64,000 bases of DNA from Chinchilla lanigera (lineage: Eukaryota; Chordata; Mammalia; Rodentia; Chinchillidae), in NCBI RefSeq assembly GCF_000276665.1, contig NW_004955402.1:5122759-5186758 (forward strand). The letters are read 5' to 3'. Made by a program: the position numbers and the translations under genes. Positions 25,123-37,320 of the stretch are shown here, in pieces (the stretch's first letter is position 1; every line of letters starts with the position of its first letter). Below the pieces are notes generated by a model, which searched no databases, was not told the origin of the DNA, and saw nothing but the letters and a program-made list of their open reading frames with translations.

Positions 25123-28100
25123 TGCCCGAGTTATCTCAGTATGCATATGCAGACACTCCAGATTCTGAAAAAATCTGAACAACTTTTGGCTCCGGGCACT
25201 TGGGGTAACCTGTACTTCCAGAGTTGTCTGCTTCTTTTAATCAGGCACTACCATCCACCCCAAGGGTAGAGTGCACTGAAGCCACCGCTCCATGTTGCAG
25301 TGCTGTCTTTTGTCTCTTGCTCAGAGAGCTTTAAAGTGCAGTCCTTGCAGACTTATGAGACATAAGAGTGCCAGACGCGTGGCACATGTTCTTCCTTCTG
25401 CTGCCTGTATGGGGCAGAGTGGGCAGGAGCCCAGCAGGGAGGTGTCTACTCAGAGAAGACCTGTGTCTCTGGTTCTCCAGTAAGTTGAAGATACATTCAT
25501 TCGGTTCTAGCTTCAGCTTCACAACAGAGGAGGCTGGTCTTGCAAAGGATACAGAAATACTCACTGGGTGGTTGGATTGCAGCATTCAATCAAAACAGCT
25601 AATTAATAATGTCTCAAGCTGTGTGAAGCAGATATGAAACTGAAAGGTCACCCTTCAGCAATCAGAAAACATGTAGCACTGGAGTCTTTTATTGGCTGAC
25701 TAACATATCAAAAGCAAACGTGAACTTCTCTGCATTTTTAAAAAATGAAACCAAGGGCTATCTGCTTCTCAAATATCTAATGGGGGAGTGAGTCAGATTT
25801 CATGCAATAAACAGTCCCCAGCCTTTTCAGTGGTGAGCGTCCCTGCCAAATGAGAGAACGCAAGATGGAAACACACTGTTTTCCTGGCACAGACCACAGA
25901 GCATTTGCCGCGGTGTTATTTGTCTCTCCTGCAGAATTCCTCAGATGGCCCGATAGTCTCTTCAGGTATGAAGCACCTGTACTCAGAGACACCATGTGCC
26001 AGCTCTGTGCCACGCACAGGGCTTGGGGATGGATCAGAAATGACTGCCCTTTATTTACCTGCGTGTGAGTCACCACCTCACTGTCCTGCCGGGGTGCAGC
26101 AAGGGATGAGGCCAAAGAGTGGACTGGACACCAGGCCTCTGGATCTAGAACCCTAGGACAATTTCCTGTGATCAGGACCTTTTGCTAAAATAGGATCAAA
26201 GGAAGGAAAGGAGACTGCCCTATGGCCAAGTCCCTCCTAAGTCTTGGCCACAGCTCCCTGCTCTAGGAAGTGGAGAGCTGACTGGGTGACGGGGTTCGCA
26301 GGATTCAGCTGTGGCGGTCAGTAAGTCCCTTAGAAGGAGCCTTGCGGAGGCAGCCAGGCAAGAGAGACTGGGAAGACTATGTCTCACACCCCTGCCAGGC
26401 ATGGTGGCTGATCCTGAAAAAGATGTGAAGATAGCTCAACTTCCTCAGGAACCGAAGAAAAGTGATAGATAGCCAGGGAAAAACAGAGGACTCGGCCCTG
26501 GCCAGGGTCTGGGTGCAGTTCCTTACTTCTGAGTAAACTGAGGAGAGGCCACTCAGAGATCGATTTCCTGTGGGAAAGATGGCGCAGGCGAGCTCTGGCC
26601 TGCGGTGAGGAGAGGCCACCATGCAGAGGAGGCAGCAGGCCTGAGGAGAGAGACCCAGAGTGAAGGAGAGTGATGGGTGAGCCCAGAGGAGCTGAGCCGA
26701 CAGCCCAGCTGGGGAAGGATGCTGGGAAGATGGCGGTGGGGACCGGAAGCTGCCAAAGCTCTAGCTCCCTAATTTCTTCCCTGCCATCACCGACTCCAGG
26801 AGGGAGTGCAGCCAGATTGCACAGACTCCTATAGGGCTTGGGGGTGATAGGTGACACGCAGAGAAAGTGGCTCTAAATCTGAACGGTTCCTAATCTAGTT
26901 CTGAAAGACACTTGATTGTTGCACTTTATTGTTGCAGTGAATCTGAGAAGTTCCTGCTTTCCTGACGCATGAAGTCAGTCAATCTTCCACCTGGCAGATA
27001 CTGAGCTTCACCTCTGTGCCAGGCAAGCAGCTGGAGCTTGGGAGTCCTAGGTCTGATTTGCAGTTGGTTTGGGGGGAACAGAAATGACAAAGAGATGAGA
27101 AAGAGGAGGGCTGGAGGGGGCTCCAAAGCCTCCACCTCCAGGGGGCATGTGACAACGAAAGGATGGCTCCAGGCACGTGGGTCACACAGGTGTGAACACA
27201 GCTGAGGGAGGACAGCACCGACCCCCAGCAGAAGCCACTTCTGAACGTTTCTGAACTTGCCCAGCGGCAGTCACCACAGCAGCCGTGTCACTGGGACAGA
27301 GGGACCCCTCAGCCCATGCAAGGGACCACGGAATGGGTCGGCAACTGTCACGGTCATGCGGTGAGTGAGGAACCACATCCCTGAATTTCAGAGCCAGAGC
27401 CTCTTATTTCCTCTTTTCTGGAGCAGAGAACAGGGTGGAGTTGCTCCTGCTCTCACGGAAGAGGTCTCTCATGGAGTGGGTCTGCATTTTCAGTGCATGA
27501 AAAATAACACTTGGGACTCATTTCCATTTTGATTTTTGAGGCTTTTGTGAAGAAATTGCTGCAGTTTTGAAGAACATTTCTGTAAAGGATTTTTTTCTGT
27601 TGTGGGGGTAGTGCAGAAGTAAGTAGGACCAGTGAGGGGGCAGAGACGACATCAGGGACCTACTTTCCTGTTATTTTCAGATGAATTAAAATCCTTTAGA
27701 TGTAAAATATGGCTTTAAACAATCTGAAGCATTAGGAAGCAGATGATGCTGGGGCAAAGTCACAGCCCCTGAGTCCCTCCCCACCCACAGCCGGCTGGAT
27801 CAGGAGGACTGGGGGCCTGGCAGGGCCTCCAATTGTTTCTGAGGTTTCTGTCTCCTCCAGGTGTCATCTGTCACCTCAGGGTCCCTGGAGATGGAGCGCT
27901 GCTTCAGGAGCAGCCCAAGGAGGAATGTCTTCCTGTGTCTTGCTGGGGCCACAGAGCTGGACACTTGGGTCACAGAAACTTGGGAGTGCTCGCAAGCTGT
28001 AAGCAACTTGGTGGAATCATTAAACACATCATTATATTTTTAAGGCCCTAAATCCCACCACCACCAAAAAAATACCCAGTGCTAGAAAAATTGTAGCCAA

Positions 28101-28297
28101 AATTCTTTCAACCAAATAGTTCTGCAAGTGGAAATCATGGAGGTGACACATGTTAGCCTCTTGTTTTCTGGCAGGGCTCGGGGTCCTGAGTGTGGGGGCA
28201 GCTTTAGCTATTGCTTTAGAGGCCACGGCAGCTCCCTCCTGCCTTCCACTCTCCGGTGTGAGGACATCCTGACAAACTGGAACGTTATTGCCTCCGC
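25123..28297. other. Intronic sequence, nothing coding recognised
   Basis: ORFs such as minus 26,384-26,857 (157 codons) lack any family motif. Two AAGATGGCG motifs at 26,577 and 26,725 resemble YY1 sites and are listed under findings. Confidence 0.45.
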
Positions 28298-28456
28298 TTT
28301 TTTTTTTTTTTGTCTTCTTGAGACAGGGTCTCACTATGCAGTTCAGGCTGGCCTTGAGCTCACTTTGTAGCCCAGACTGATCTCGAACTCACAGCAATTC
28401 TCCTGCCTCAGCCTCCTGAGTGCTGGGATAATAGGCATGTGCCACCACACCAGGCT
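28298..28456 (-). mobile_element. B1 SINE
   Basis: Reverse-oriented B1: poly-T, GAGACAGGGTCTCACTATGC, CAGACTGATCTCGAACTCAC, CTCAGCCTCCTGAGTGCTGG, and the end GTGCCACCACACCAGGCT. It supplies the C-terminal part of the chance minus-strand ORF at 28,343-29,011. Confidence 0.9.
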
Positions 28457-29570
28457 GCCTCCCCTTCTGCAGGCAGCTTTCCCTGGCTGGCTTTCCTGGG
28501 AGCCGGGAGGAGTCACAGCGGCAGGGAGGCTGTGTGTTGGGAAGTGGCCTGGAACCCTGGTGGGAGACAGAGCCAGGATCCCCGACCTCATAGAGGAGGT
28601 GCGCCCTGGCCTCCCTGTACTCTCCCTGGTAAGCATCCCTCTCACACCTGCAGCCCTTGTCACCTCAGGGTCCCTGAAGACTGATCTGATCCTCTCAGTT
28701 TGCCGAGGACAGGACAGCCGTGCATGGCTCATGACGATGGGTGCCTTTGTCATTGTGTAGACACTACAGAGCATCCTTACACACCCAGGCCATCCCAGGC
28801 TGTGGCCCGCACTGTGTCGTGTCCCTGAGTGCCACAGACAATGGTAGTTAGACTTAGCAGAGGCACGGTAAGACACCAGGCAATCCGGGTTTTCGCTCCA
28901 TGACAATCTCCGGGGACCGCTCTCCCATCCTTGAGCCCTCACTGACCGAAGCAGCAATACCCAGCCCTGGCTGTGCGCACCTCCGTTCGTCCCCTGCATC
29001 CATTCTCCCATTATTAACAGCTATGTCATGAGTATCCGTTACAGCGTGGGCTTTCAGGGCTTGGGAAAAAGTTAAAATCAGTGTATTCGCTTCTTATAAA
29101 AATGTATGCAAATTTGAAGTGAATATTCCCAACAGCCTAATTTTATGCACAGAATTTAGAATGATGCAAATCACTCCAATTTTAAAAGTCTATGGAGTCA
29201 CGCAGCCTCCAGGCTGCCAGGCCCGCTGTGTTTTAGCAGCACCACGAGGCTGTCACTCACGATGGCTGGGGGAGCTGGGGTTCCACCCTGTGGGCAGCAG
29301 CCACAGGATGCCACTCTGACTTCTGTCCACCTGGACTCCTGCAAAGGACTTTGGTGACTGCTGCTTGGCCATGCCAGGGCCACGTGGGCATGAATTTGAA
29401 ATGGCCCTCAGGATCCTGAATCTCACACTGGATCTCAGCTCTCGTAGGCTTTGGGGACGTCCGACCAGGTGGACTTTGGAGATTTGTGGGCCCCACATTG
29501 CCCTGCAACCTTGAGAGCCACGGCAGTGTACAGCAGTGAAGGAGGGCTGTCGTGCTGGAAACTCACCACG
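28457..29570. other. Intronic sequence, nothing recognised
   Basis: No exon was recognised outside the B1-derived reading frame. Competing ORFs on both strands look random. Confidence 0.45.
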
Positions 29571-29574
29571 TACC

Positions 29575-29765
29575 AGCACGTGTGAGGCACTGCGCTAATC
29601 ACAGCGACTCAGTGAGGCGTCACACTGCTGCCCCACTTCAGAGCTGAAAAGCCTTAGTGCTTAGGGGTTCAGAGTCTCACTCAAAGTTACTCCACTGTGA
29701 ATGGAGGGCACCAGGCTCAAGACTAAGCCATCGATGTTGACCCAGCTCTTCTTTCTCATCCCACG
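29575..29765 (-). repeat. MIR SINE fragment
   Basis: Reverse MIR order: TGTGAGGCACTGCGCTAATC, then CCCCACTTCAGAGCTGAAAA, then CTCACTCAAAGTTACTCCAC and a diverged end. Confidence 0.5.
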
Positions 29766-29987
29766 TTGCCCTCGAGGAAAGCTCATCCAGGCATTTGCTC
29801 AGTGGGGCCTGAGGACCCACCCTAAGAGCACCCGCTGTGGCAGGAGACCTACCTGGTAAAACAAGATGAAGGCAAAACAGTCACGGTGAATAGCCACAAA
29901 ATTCAGTCCCTCTTTTTTTACTATTGGAAAGTTAATCTTATATTAATTTATAGTTGTGCAATTTCCCTTTATAAAACATTTATCCTA

Positions 29988-30141
29988 CCCAGACATGGTG
30001 CCACACCTGTAATCCCAGCACTGGGGAGGTTGAGACAGGAGGATTACCATGAGTTCAAGGCTTGCCTGGGCCACACATTGAGTACAAGGCCAGCATGCAC
30101 TACATAGCAAGACCCTGTCTCCAAAAAATGAGACAAAAACA
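29988..30141 (+). mobile_element. B1 SINE
   Basis: Forward B1: CCCAGACATGGTGCCACACC, TGTAATCCCAGCACTGGGGA, then GGCCAGCATGCACTACATAG and CAAGACCCTGTCTCC with an A-rich tail. Confidence 0.9.
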
Positions 30142-30574
30142 TTAATCCTGGCCTCAAGGGGTTTGTGTACTGAGTTTAGAGCAGTAGCTACCGTTGTAAC
30201 TATGATCTTTCTTGCCAGAATCTGCACACAGGACAGAACCTGCTTCGCACTTATCTTTTCCTTTCTGCACGCAGTATCCAATGCCACGAGGTATCCAAGG
30301 TTGAGCTCTCCTTCCATGTGTTGTGCCCCGGTGTCTCCTTTGGCTCATTGTTCTTGCGTTTTGAGGCTTTGCTAAGTAAATAAGGGTACCTTGGATACAG
30401 TGCTATGACACTACAATGTCATCTGATAACTGAGAGAGCTGAGTAGCTACTGGGTGGGCAGTGTATACAGAGCAGACACACTGGACGAAGGGTTCTGCAC
30501 ACCCCAGGCAGGATGGCACAAGACACTATCATCATGTTGCTCAGAACAGCACGCACTTTAAAAATTAGAAATTG

Positions 30575-30762
30575 CGCTTTTTGTGGCCCACAGGCGCTCT
30601 ACCAGTGAGCTGCATCCCCGCCCCTTTTACTTACTTTTTACATTTTTTGACACACAGTCACACTAAGCTGCCCAGGTGGAACTTTAATTTGTGATCCTCC
30701 TGCCTCAGCTTTCTGAAGTGCTGGGATTATAGAGGCATGTGCCACCAGCCACCACACCTGGA
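30575..30762 (-). mobile_element. B1+ID composite SINE (B1-dID type)
   Basis: On + an ID remnant (GCGCTCTACCAGTGAGCTGC and ATCCCCGCCCC) is followed by a reverse B1 (CTAAGCTGCCCAGGTGGAAC, CTGGGATTATAGAGGCATGT). The layout is the same as at 22,090 and 63,471. Confidence 0.7.
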
Positions 30763-33304
30763 TCCCATGGTGTGCACACCCTGGTTACACGTAGGTAAGT
30801 GAAATTGTGGAGCGTAAAACCGTGGCTAAAGGAGAGATGACTGCAGAAAGAAAAAGAAAACCTCAGCTACTCAGCGTCCCATCTCATGTTCAGCTCTCGA
30901 TGTGGTCCAACTGACAGCAGTGATCTGTGCTCAGCACGAACTTGAACTCGAGGCTGCAGAACACAAAACCTTATACCCAGTGCCAACCCTGGACCTCTGC
31001 AGCCTGTGGACTGTTCCCCGTTCCCATGGGCTCCTATGGCAGTTTCGGGTCAGCTTTCAGGTAGTCCACATTCCACTGCCCTTCAGACACTGATGTAATA
31101 CAAGCTGTGTCCAAAAGCCACTGGCAGTAGCAAGCCGCCTGAAGGGCACAGCACGAAGCCAGTGCTTCCTCCCTCTGTGGTCACTAAGAGCCGCCCTGCT
31201 GCTTGAACTAATGGGCGTCTCTGTCTGCCATGCTCCAGGGCCTGGAATCGGCCTGATGAGGACCAGCAATGGGCTGGGTGACCCGTGTGCACTTCTGCAG
31301 CTGCTGGTGTTTTGACCTCAGTACACAATTCCCTTCCCAAATGAAGCTCTTGAAAACTTTCCTGCTTGGATGTGAACAGTTTCTTTTACACATTTTTATG
31401 CCTCCATGAGTCTGATCACCATCACGTGATATATTTTCACTTTCAGGATTCAGTTTCATTCATTGTGTTTTTTCAGGGTTCTATGTATTTTGGAAACTCT
31501 GCATGATTAATTAACCAGGAAATGGGTTTGAGATACATATATTTGTTTGTTTGTTTGTTAGACCATGTTTCTTCAGCAAAAACAACCAATTGTGCGAGGC
31601 AGTAATTCTCCTCCAGAATAAAGCTCATCTTTGGCTCAGGTCTTAATCTCTAAGAGTCCACGAGGCTTTATCTCCTGGTCTCCTAGAGAAGCCCTCTGAG
31701 GTTGCTGAGCTTGTGTAACCTGGCCTGGATCCCAGGTGCCTCCAGCCCAGACTTTGAGGGCTTGTTTTGTACACAGCCCCGTCTTACCAGACGACTTCAT
31801 TAGAGAACACTCACATTCACCAGCATCCTGGCTCCTCAAAGGAGATGTGAAGTTTCTTTCAGAACCTGCAGCCTTACACACAGTTGGCCGACCTGCACGG
31901 GGAGAGATAACCTATTTACATACTAAAAAGGTCAGCATTGGACAATCAGTCATTAGAGGGGCACGTGCTGCTGGTTGCAACTGGAGCATAAGAATTGGGA
32001 AGAAGCTGGCAATTTTGCCGTCTCTTTGTCTGTGTGGACGGCAAACAGGGATAAATGTGTGGATGTCTGCTCCGATGTAGGAGAGCAGCACCGTGCCCAG
32101 CAGCGCCGTGATGGGCAGCTTGCTCCCAGCTTAGAGCGTGTCTGATTCCTAACAGGTATGTGCCTGAGCATGCAACGTGCAGGTCAGCCTCACCTACGGA
32201 AAACCAATTAATTTCAGGTGGAAATATTTGCATAATAACTTAGCAGACTCTGTTAGCAAAACATAAACCATCACAATAGACTTTAATTATGTAGGTAGCT
32301 ACCGCTGCTTCATCTGCCATGTGCGTTATTAGGGAAGGTGGACTTTCCGAAGGCAAAAAGCATTTCCTTTTGTGATCGGTCTTTCTTCTCAGAGTTTCTT
32401 TAAATACCAACAGTTTCATTTTGCTAATGTATATTGAAAGTATCTTACAAAACAAAAAGGCATCGGTTTTCTCTGAAACCTCTAATGGTTTCAGTCCCTC
32501 TGCATTTGTAGCTTCAAAGCAAAATAGTCAAGGAATAGAGATCAGTGCTTCCATGTCCGGCTGGAACATAAGAGCAAAGCCACTCTGGAAGGGAGCAGAG
32601 CAGGAGTGCAGTGCCGAGGGTCTCGGACAGGCAGACAGCCCTGTCCTCTGGGCTTGGAACTGCGGTGGGTGTGTGGCTGCCTGTGGCCGGGAAGTCACAC
32701 CTCACCGAGGCAGCCCTTAGCCTCCTCGCAGCCGCATAGCCTTGCCCAGGTGAGGTCGGTGAGCATGGGGCAGATTGACAGCAGCAGCCAGTGTCACCCA
32801 GACTGCCATGGGGGCCCTGTGCTACATTTCACCCGGTATCACCGGGGGACTTTGGAAGCTGGTTGTGGACCTGTGCTCACTCTTTCTGCGGAGATGGATA
32901 TGTGCCTCCTGGAAAGAAGTGTGCTCTATGTACACACGCATTCCAGATGGCTGAGGGTGCCAGTCTGCTTAGGATTCACATTCTGCATGGTCCTTTGGTT
33001 CCTCTGCCTCCTGATGGAAGGAGACAAGGGCCAGGACAGAGACATGCTAGCCTCCATTGCCCACCAAGCAGCACCCCCGGAGATGTTTGGGCTTGGCCAA
33101 GGTAGCCTCAGTCTCCTGAACCTTCCTGACTTCTGCTGTGCATGACCACAGTTCTGCAGCGGACCCACAGGCCAGGCCAGGCTCAGGCACTCCTCCCACA
33201 GTGGCTTGAGAACCGGAGACAAGGGTGCTGGAGGCATCTGTGTCTTCCCTGCCTTGCTCAGAGGCCGTGGCTGGTGCCGCGCTCACTCCCACTGCTCTTG
33301 TCAG
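30763..33304. other. Intronic sequence just upstream of the first recognised exon
   Basis: No further L3MBTL4 exon was recognised. ORF 32,606-33,145 (+, 179 codons) holds a Cys/His spacing that faintly resembles the family's C2HC finger but lacks its key residues (see rejected items). Confidence 0.45.
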
Positions 33305-33474
33305 AGTACTCCACCGAGCGGACACAGCAGGCGCTCCCCCAGTCAGAGTTCAAGACCTCCACAGCCACCCACCCTCTCTGGACCCTGCCCCTAGACAGGG
33401 AGCAGCACTGCGAGCTGCTTCCAGGCAGGGCTGACGTCCAGGCCAGCCGAGTGGCCCGAGGGACAGTGGAAGAG
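33305..33474 (+). CDS. L3MBTL4: L3MBTL4 coding exon, linker plus first residues of SAM domain
   Basis: This 170-base exon has a pyrimidine-rich acceptor ending TCAG at 33,301-33,304 and a GTGAGG donor at 33,475. Its first two bases, AG, complete a codon begun in the previous exon. The remaining 56 codons run open from YSTERTQQALPQSEF to VARGTVEE. The body is a Ser/Thr/Gln-rich linker between the zinc finger and the SAM domain, and the last five residues, GTVEE, open the SAM domain. It ends in phase 0, as the next exon requires. In SAM domains of this family the position before T/S-V-x-E is normally Trp (W-T/S-V-E/D-E-V). Here the codon is GGG (Gly), one base away from TGG. I identify the exon by resemblance to the mammalian L3MBTL4 C-terminus as I remember it; no alignment was run. 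Confidence 0.8.
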
Positions 33475-36445
33475 GTGAGGGGAGCGCAGCTGGGGGGCTG
33501 GACGGGAGCTGCCGGCTGCTGGGTTTCTCTGTAGGAGGCCCGAAGTCCAAATTGGAATAGAATTTGGAGGGGAAACCCTGTTGCTTGGCCATGTGGTTCT
33601 GTGGCTCCTCTACCCAGCCTCAGGCCAGCACCACCCCGCACCCCATGGCCACCTACCCTGTGCAGTTCTACACCCAGCTGTGCTGGCACAAGCACGGATG
33701 TGCGTGAAATTCAGGCGCCAGCGTCCACCCCAGGACCTTCCAGGCCCCAAGGGGTCTGTGTCTCCCGTTGCTGAGGTCTCCATCCAGAGCCACACAATGA
33801 GCGGGTCAACCTTTACGTGATCTCTGTTGGGGTCACAGTGTCACGTCTGCCGCTGTGACCGGACATTTCTGTGAGCTTACTTTGCAGCCTTGGCCTTCAC
33901 TAAGGATGCCTTAGGCACCGTTGCTCACTGTAATGCTATAGAGGTACTTCCTGTTCAAAGCAACTTTCTTTTAAAGGCTGCGTGATTTGACAGAAGGTCC
34001 CGTGATAGAGGCACTGTTAACCACTGAGATAACATGTTTGTTCAATGAAGGGGCCACAGGTCACCGTAAGGACAAGATTCAAGCAGAAGCCAGCACTGCG
34101 CTGTCAGGAACGTCCCTAGAGTGCTCAATAGGACTGCTTTACCTCCTTGCGGCCTTGGTCTTCCTCTCCAGCCCTGGGCCAAGGCTGCTCAGAGATGGAG
34201 GCGGGGCCGCTCTGTCCCCTACCCCAGGACATCGCACCGCAGCCTGCAGCGCCCCAGTGCATTCCCCACGGGGGCAGAGCGGGCTGGCAGCGTTCCTGGG
34301 GCCCCCACCACCCATCCTGACTTCAAAGATGGTCACCTGGGAAGGAGCCAGGGCCTCTCCTCTCCTGCCAGCCACCGTCTGCTAGGCCTGTGCACAACCG
34401 GAGTCATGTAAGGGTGGGCAGGCACTCTCTTAGTTTGCGCTTCCCACAGATGGGGACGCCGAGGGACCAGAGACTAAGTGAGTTGTTGAGGTCGCACGGT
34501 CAGGATCGTGCCCACACCTGGGTGTGGGGAAAACTCACCTGGGCCAGGTGGTCGGCTCAGTGGGCAGCTGGTGCCCCGTAGGTCGCTGGGCACAGCATCA
34601 CTTTGCGAAAGATGGCATCTCAGGGGGAAGAGAGGGTGATAAGGCTGCACAGGACTGGGAGCGGGGCTCAGAGGCCCCAGCACCTCTGTGTGGGATTTTG
34701 GGCCCTGGGCTGGCACCGCAGTGCGGTGACTGACTTTAAAGTCAGACACACCAACATGGGGAAAAGGGTGAGACGGGATGAAAGTGGAACCAGCTGGGCG
34801 CGCTTCCATTTCTAGTCCCTGCGCTGCAGTTTAGCATCCAGTCAGGATGAGAAGATCCCAGAGCCGGAGGCAGGAGAGGCTCCTGAGAGATAAAGGGAGC
34901 AGTGAAGGTGCTGTCACAGGCGGCCCTGGGGAGAGCACCCAGGCCAGGCTAGGACACCCTGCGGACATTTGGTGGGACTCGCAAGCACCATAGGTCCCAG
35001 TGTGTCACACCAGTGCCCGGAAAGCGGTTCCAGGGGTTGGAACCTAAGGCAGAGGTGTAAAGAGCACAGGCAGGGGTGGGGACATGAGTCTGGAGACGCC
35101 CCTGAGGACCAGGGACCCGGAAGGGGAAGGAGAAGTGGGCTGCGAGGGTGCTGAGGAGCAGCTGGAGCCAGGTGTCCCCACCACAGGAAGGTGCAGCTCA
35201 GGCCAGGGACTTGGCGAAGGGAAGAGCCCTGCACCAGCTGTGCGCCTGTGAACAGGCAGGGCAGAGTTCATGTCCACGTCTAAGGTGTTGTCATATAAGA
35301 AGCAGGGGACCTCTTATCAGGACCCTGAGAGGAGAGAGGGAGGCACCACCAGGCCCTGAGCCCTGCCCTCCCTGTGGCAGAGGTGCAAGCCCTGCGAGCC
35401 TGTAACTGCTGGGAGCCCCAGAGCGTTTGAGCCGCTGCAGAACCGTGGCCTTGCAGCGCTGCCCCTGTGTGGATGGATGCTGCCACCTGCGTCTGTAACT
35501 GTGACCTCTTGGGCTGCCCGTGACAGCCTGCTCAGTGCTCACGGTGCAGGCTATAGCTCCCTCTCCCTCTCCCAGTCCCATGCACCTGAGCAAAGGCCCA
35601 CAGGCCTCTGCACCCAGGTCTTTCCTAGACCAGGATGGGCCCCTGGGAGAGAGTGAGCTTTGGTGGACTGGAAATGGGGGATTTGTGCGGCGTTCTGTGT
35701 GCCTTTGAAGACAAGGCGTCACTCACTCCAAAGGGTGGCCGCCCCAGGGGCAACGTTAGGCACCACCCAGAGCACAGGGTGAAGTGGGCTGCCCTGGGCA
35801 CCAGGAAGAGGGCAGCGTGGAAAGGCAGCTGTGCTCTGAGCAGGTGGACGCGGTTCTCAGGGCTCTGCTAGCCCTGGGAAGATTGAGGAAGCCAGGGACA
35901 GGGGATGTGAAAAGGCCCTGGGCGTCCTGTGTTCGGTGCCGTTCAGGAAGACCTCACCTGGGGTGTCCCCAGTAGAAGATGAAGAAAGAGAGCAGTCCCT
36001 TTGTCTGCCATCCTGCCCTGCCAGGAGGGAGACCTCTGCGCTATACCCCGCTACCTGCAGAGCGGAGCTGGTGCAGTGTCTCTGTGACAGTGCTCAAGCT
36101 GGGAGTCCACGGCTTTGAGACTGCACTCTCTCCACAGCAGCGTTTTTTCAAAGCACAGGTAGGCTGTGAAGTCAATTGAGTGGTAGGAAATGAAAGGCAA
36201 GCACAGAAGACAGCAGGCGAGGTGTCATAAAGGTTATTATGCAGTGGAACTTTTGTTAGAGATGGAGGTCTGAGCACGGGCAGGTTATTAGCGGTATAAG
36301 GGTGTTTCTTACTCAGGGCCAGGGGACTATCCTGCAGAGAGGATAAGCTTTGGAGAGAGAGGCTAAAATATTGTTATCTTCTTATGGGATTTTACAGCTT
36401 TGAAGCAAAGAGAATGTGTCAAGTGTTTAAGTGAATGAGTGCATT
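33475..36445. other. Intron between the linker exon and the SAM exon, left part
   Basis: GC-richer intronic DNA with many overlapping ORFs of 60-145 codons on both strands. None has a domain or paired splice sites. A weak MIR-like stretch is around 34,425-34,500. Confidence 0.45.
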
Positions 36446-36768
36446 TATGAGTGGATGGATGGATGGGTGGGTGGCTGGATACATGGATGGATGGGTGGGT
36501 AGGTGGATGGGTAGATAGATGAATGGGTGAGTGGGTGCATGGATGGGTGGGTGGATGGGTGGATTCATACATGGATGGATGGGTGGGTGGATGGGTAGAT
36601 GGGTGGGTAGGTGGATGGGTAGATAGATGAATGGGTGAGTGGGTGCATGGACAGGTGGGTGGATGGGTGGACTGATACATAGATGGATGGGTAGGTGGGT
36701 GAGTGGATGGATGGATGAATGGGTGAGTGGATGGGTAGATGGATGAATGGGTAAATGGATGAATATAA
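36446..36768. repeat. (TGGA/TGGG)n minisatellite with 108-bp higher-order period
   Basis: A tract of TGGA, TGGG, TAGA and TGAA tetranucleotides. The block beginning GGGTGGGTAGGTGGATGGGT at 36,493 recurs at 36,601, giving a 108-base period in which single-base variants are also copied. All minus-strand frames stay open and yield Thr-His-Pro-rich chance ORFs (36,363-36,843). Confidence 0.95.
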
Positions 36769-37020
36769 GGTCAATTTCAAGTAGCTAATTGCCAGGTATC
36801 TTGTGCAAGCACACTTGGGTTGGCTGGGATGTTGTGTATGCATTCACCACGGCACAGGTATGACTTAGTTATGACTGGCACAAATATGGGTACTTCTGTC
36901 TTTTCTATTCTAAAATGCTTCTTAAAGTGCCCTATATAAATTGCCCAAGCCTCAATCAAGTGCTCCCTAAATGTTCATTAGCTATAAAAGATGGCAGTCA
37001 CTTTAAAAGCAGTCCCTACA

Positions 37021-37320
37021 CAGGAGGGAATGTTGCGAAAAATCCAGGGTACTGCTGGCGAACCACTGCAACCTCCTGCAACTGGGCTCTCACGAAAAGG
37101 GCAAATAAACTCCGCTGTTCAGAAATGCGACTCCGGCTGGAAACGTGGTCCCCAGTGGACGTTTAGCTGGTGCAATCAGCGCGCATCTCCGCTAGAGGAA
37201 CAGCGCCGTTCGGAAGATTGAGAGCGCGGCAGCCGGGCTGAAGCACAGCCCTGCTGAGCTGGGAGCAGCCGAAAGTAGGTCGTGGGGGGGATGTGCGCTG
37301 GGTGAAGCGAAGGTGCGAGT
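37021..37320. promoter_or_regulatory. CpG-dense intronic patch
   Basis: By hand count about 22 CpG dinucleotides occur in 300 bases, which is close to the number expected from base composition, while surrounding intron is strongly CpG-poor. It shows no transposable element I recognise and no clear TATA. It may be a regulatory element, an alternative promoter or a recently inserted sequence; the function is inferred only from CpG density. Confidence 0.35.

Noticed and set aside
28343..29011. 222-codon minus-strand ORF
   Set aside because: Its C-terminal part is the translation of an antisense B1 SINE, and the rest has no domain or splice support.
32786..32860. A Cys/His pattern (C-H-P-D-C ... 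R-Y ... G-C) in ORF 32,606-33,145 that recalls the L3MBTL C2HC zinc finger
   Set aside because: The second and third Cys are spaced as in the family and RY and GC coincide, but the first Cys pair has the wrong spacing, the conserved His residues are absent and flanking residues do not match. The nearby exons are well conserved, so a real finger exon would be too.
36363..36843. Thr-His-Pro repeat ORFs on the minus strand
   Set aside because: Product of the (TGGA)n minisatellite; every frame is open. The array is also not a CRISPR: there are no spacers and the host is a mammal.
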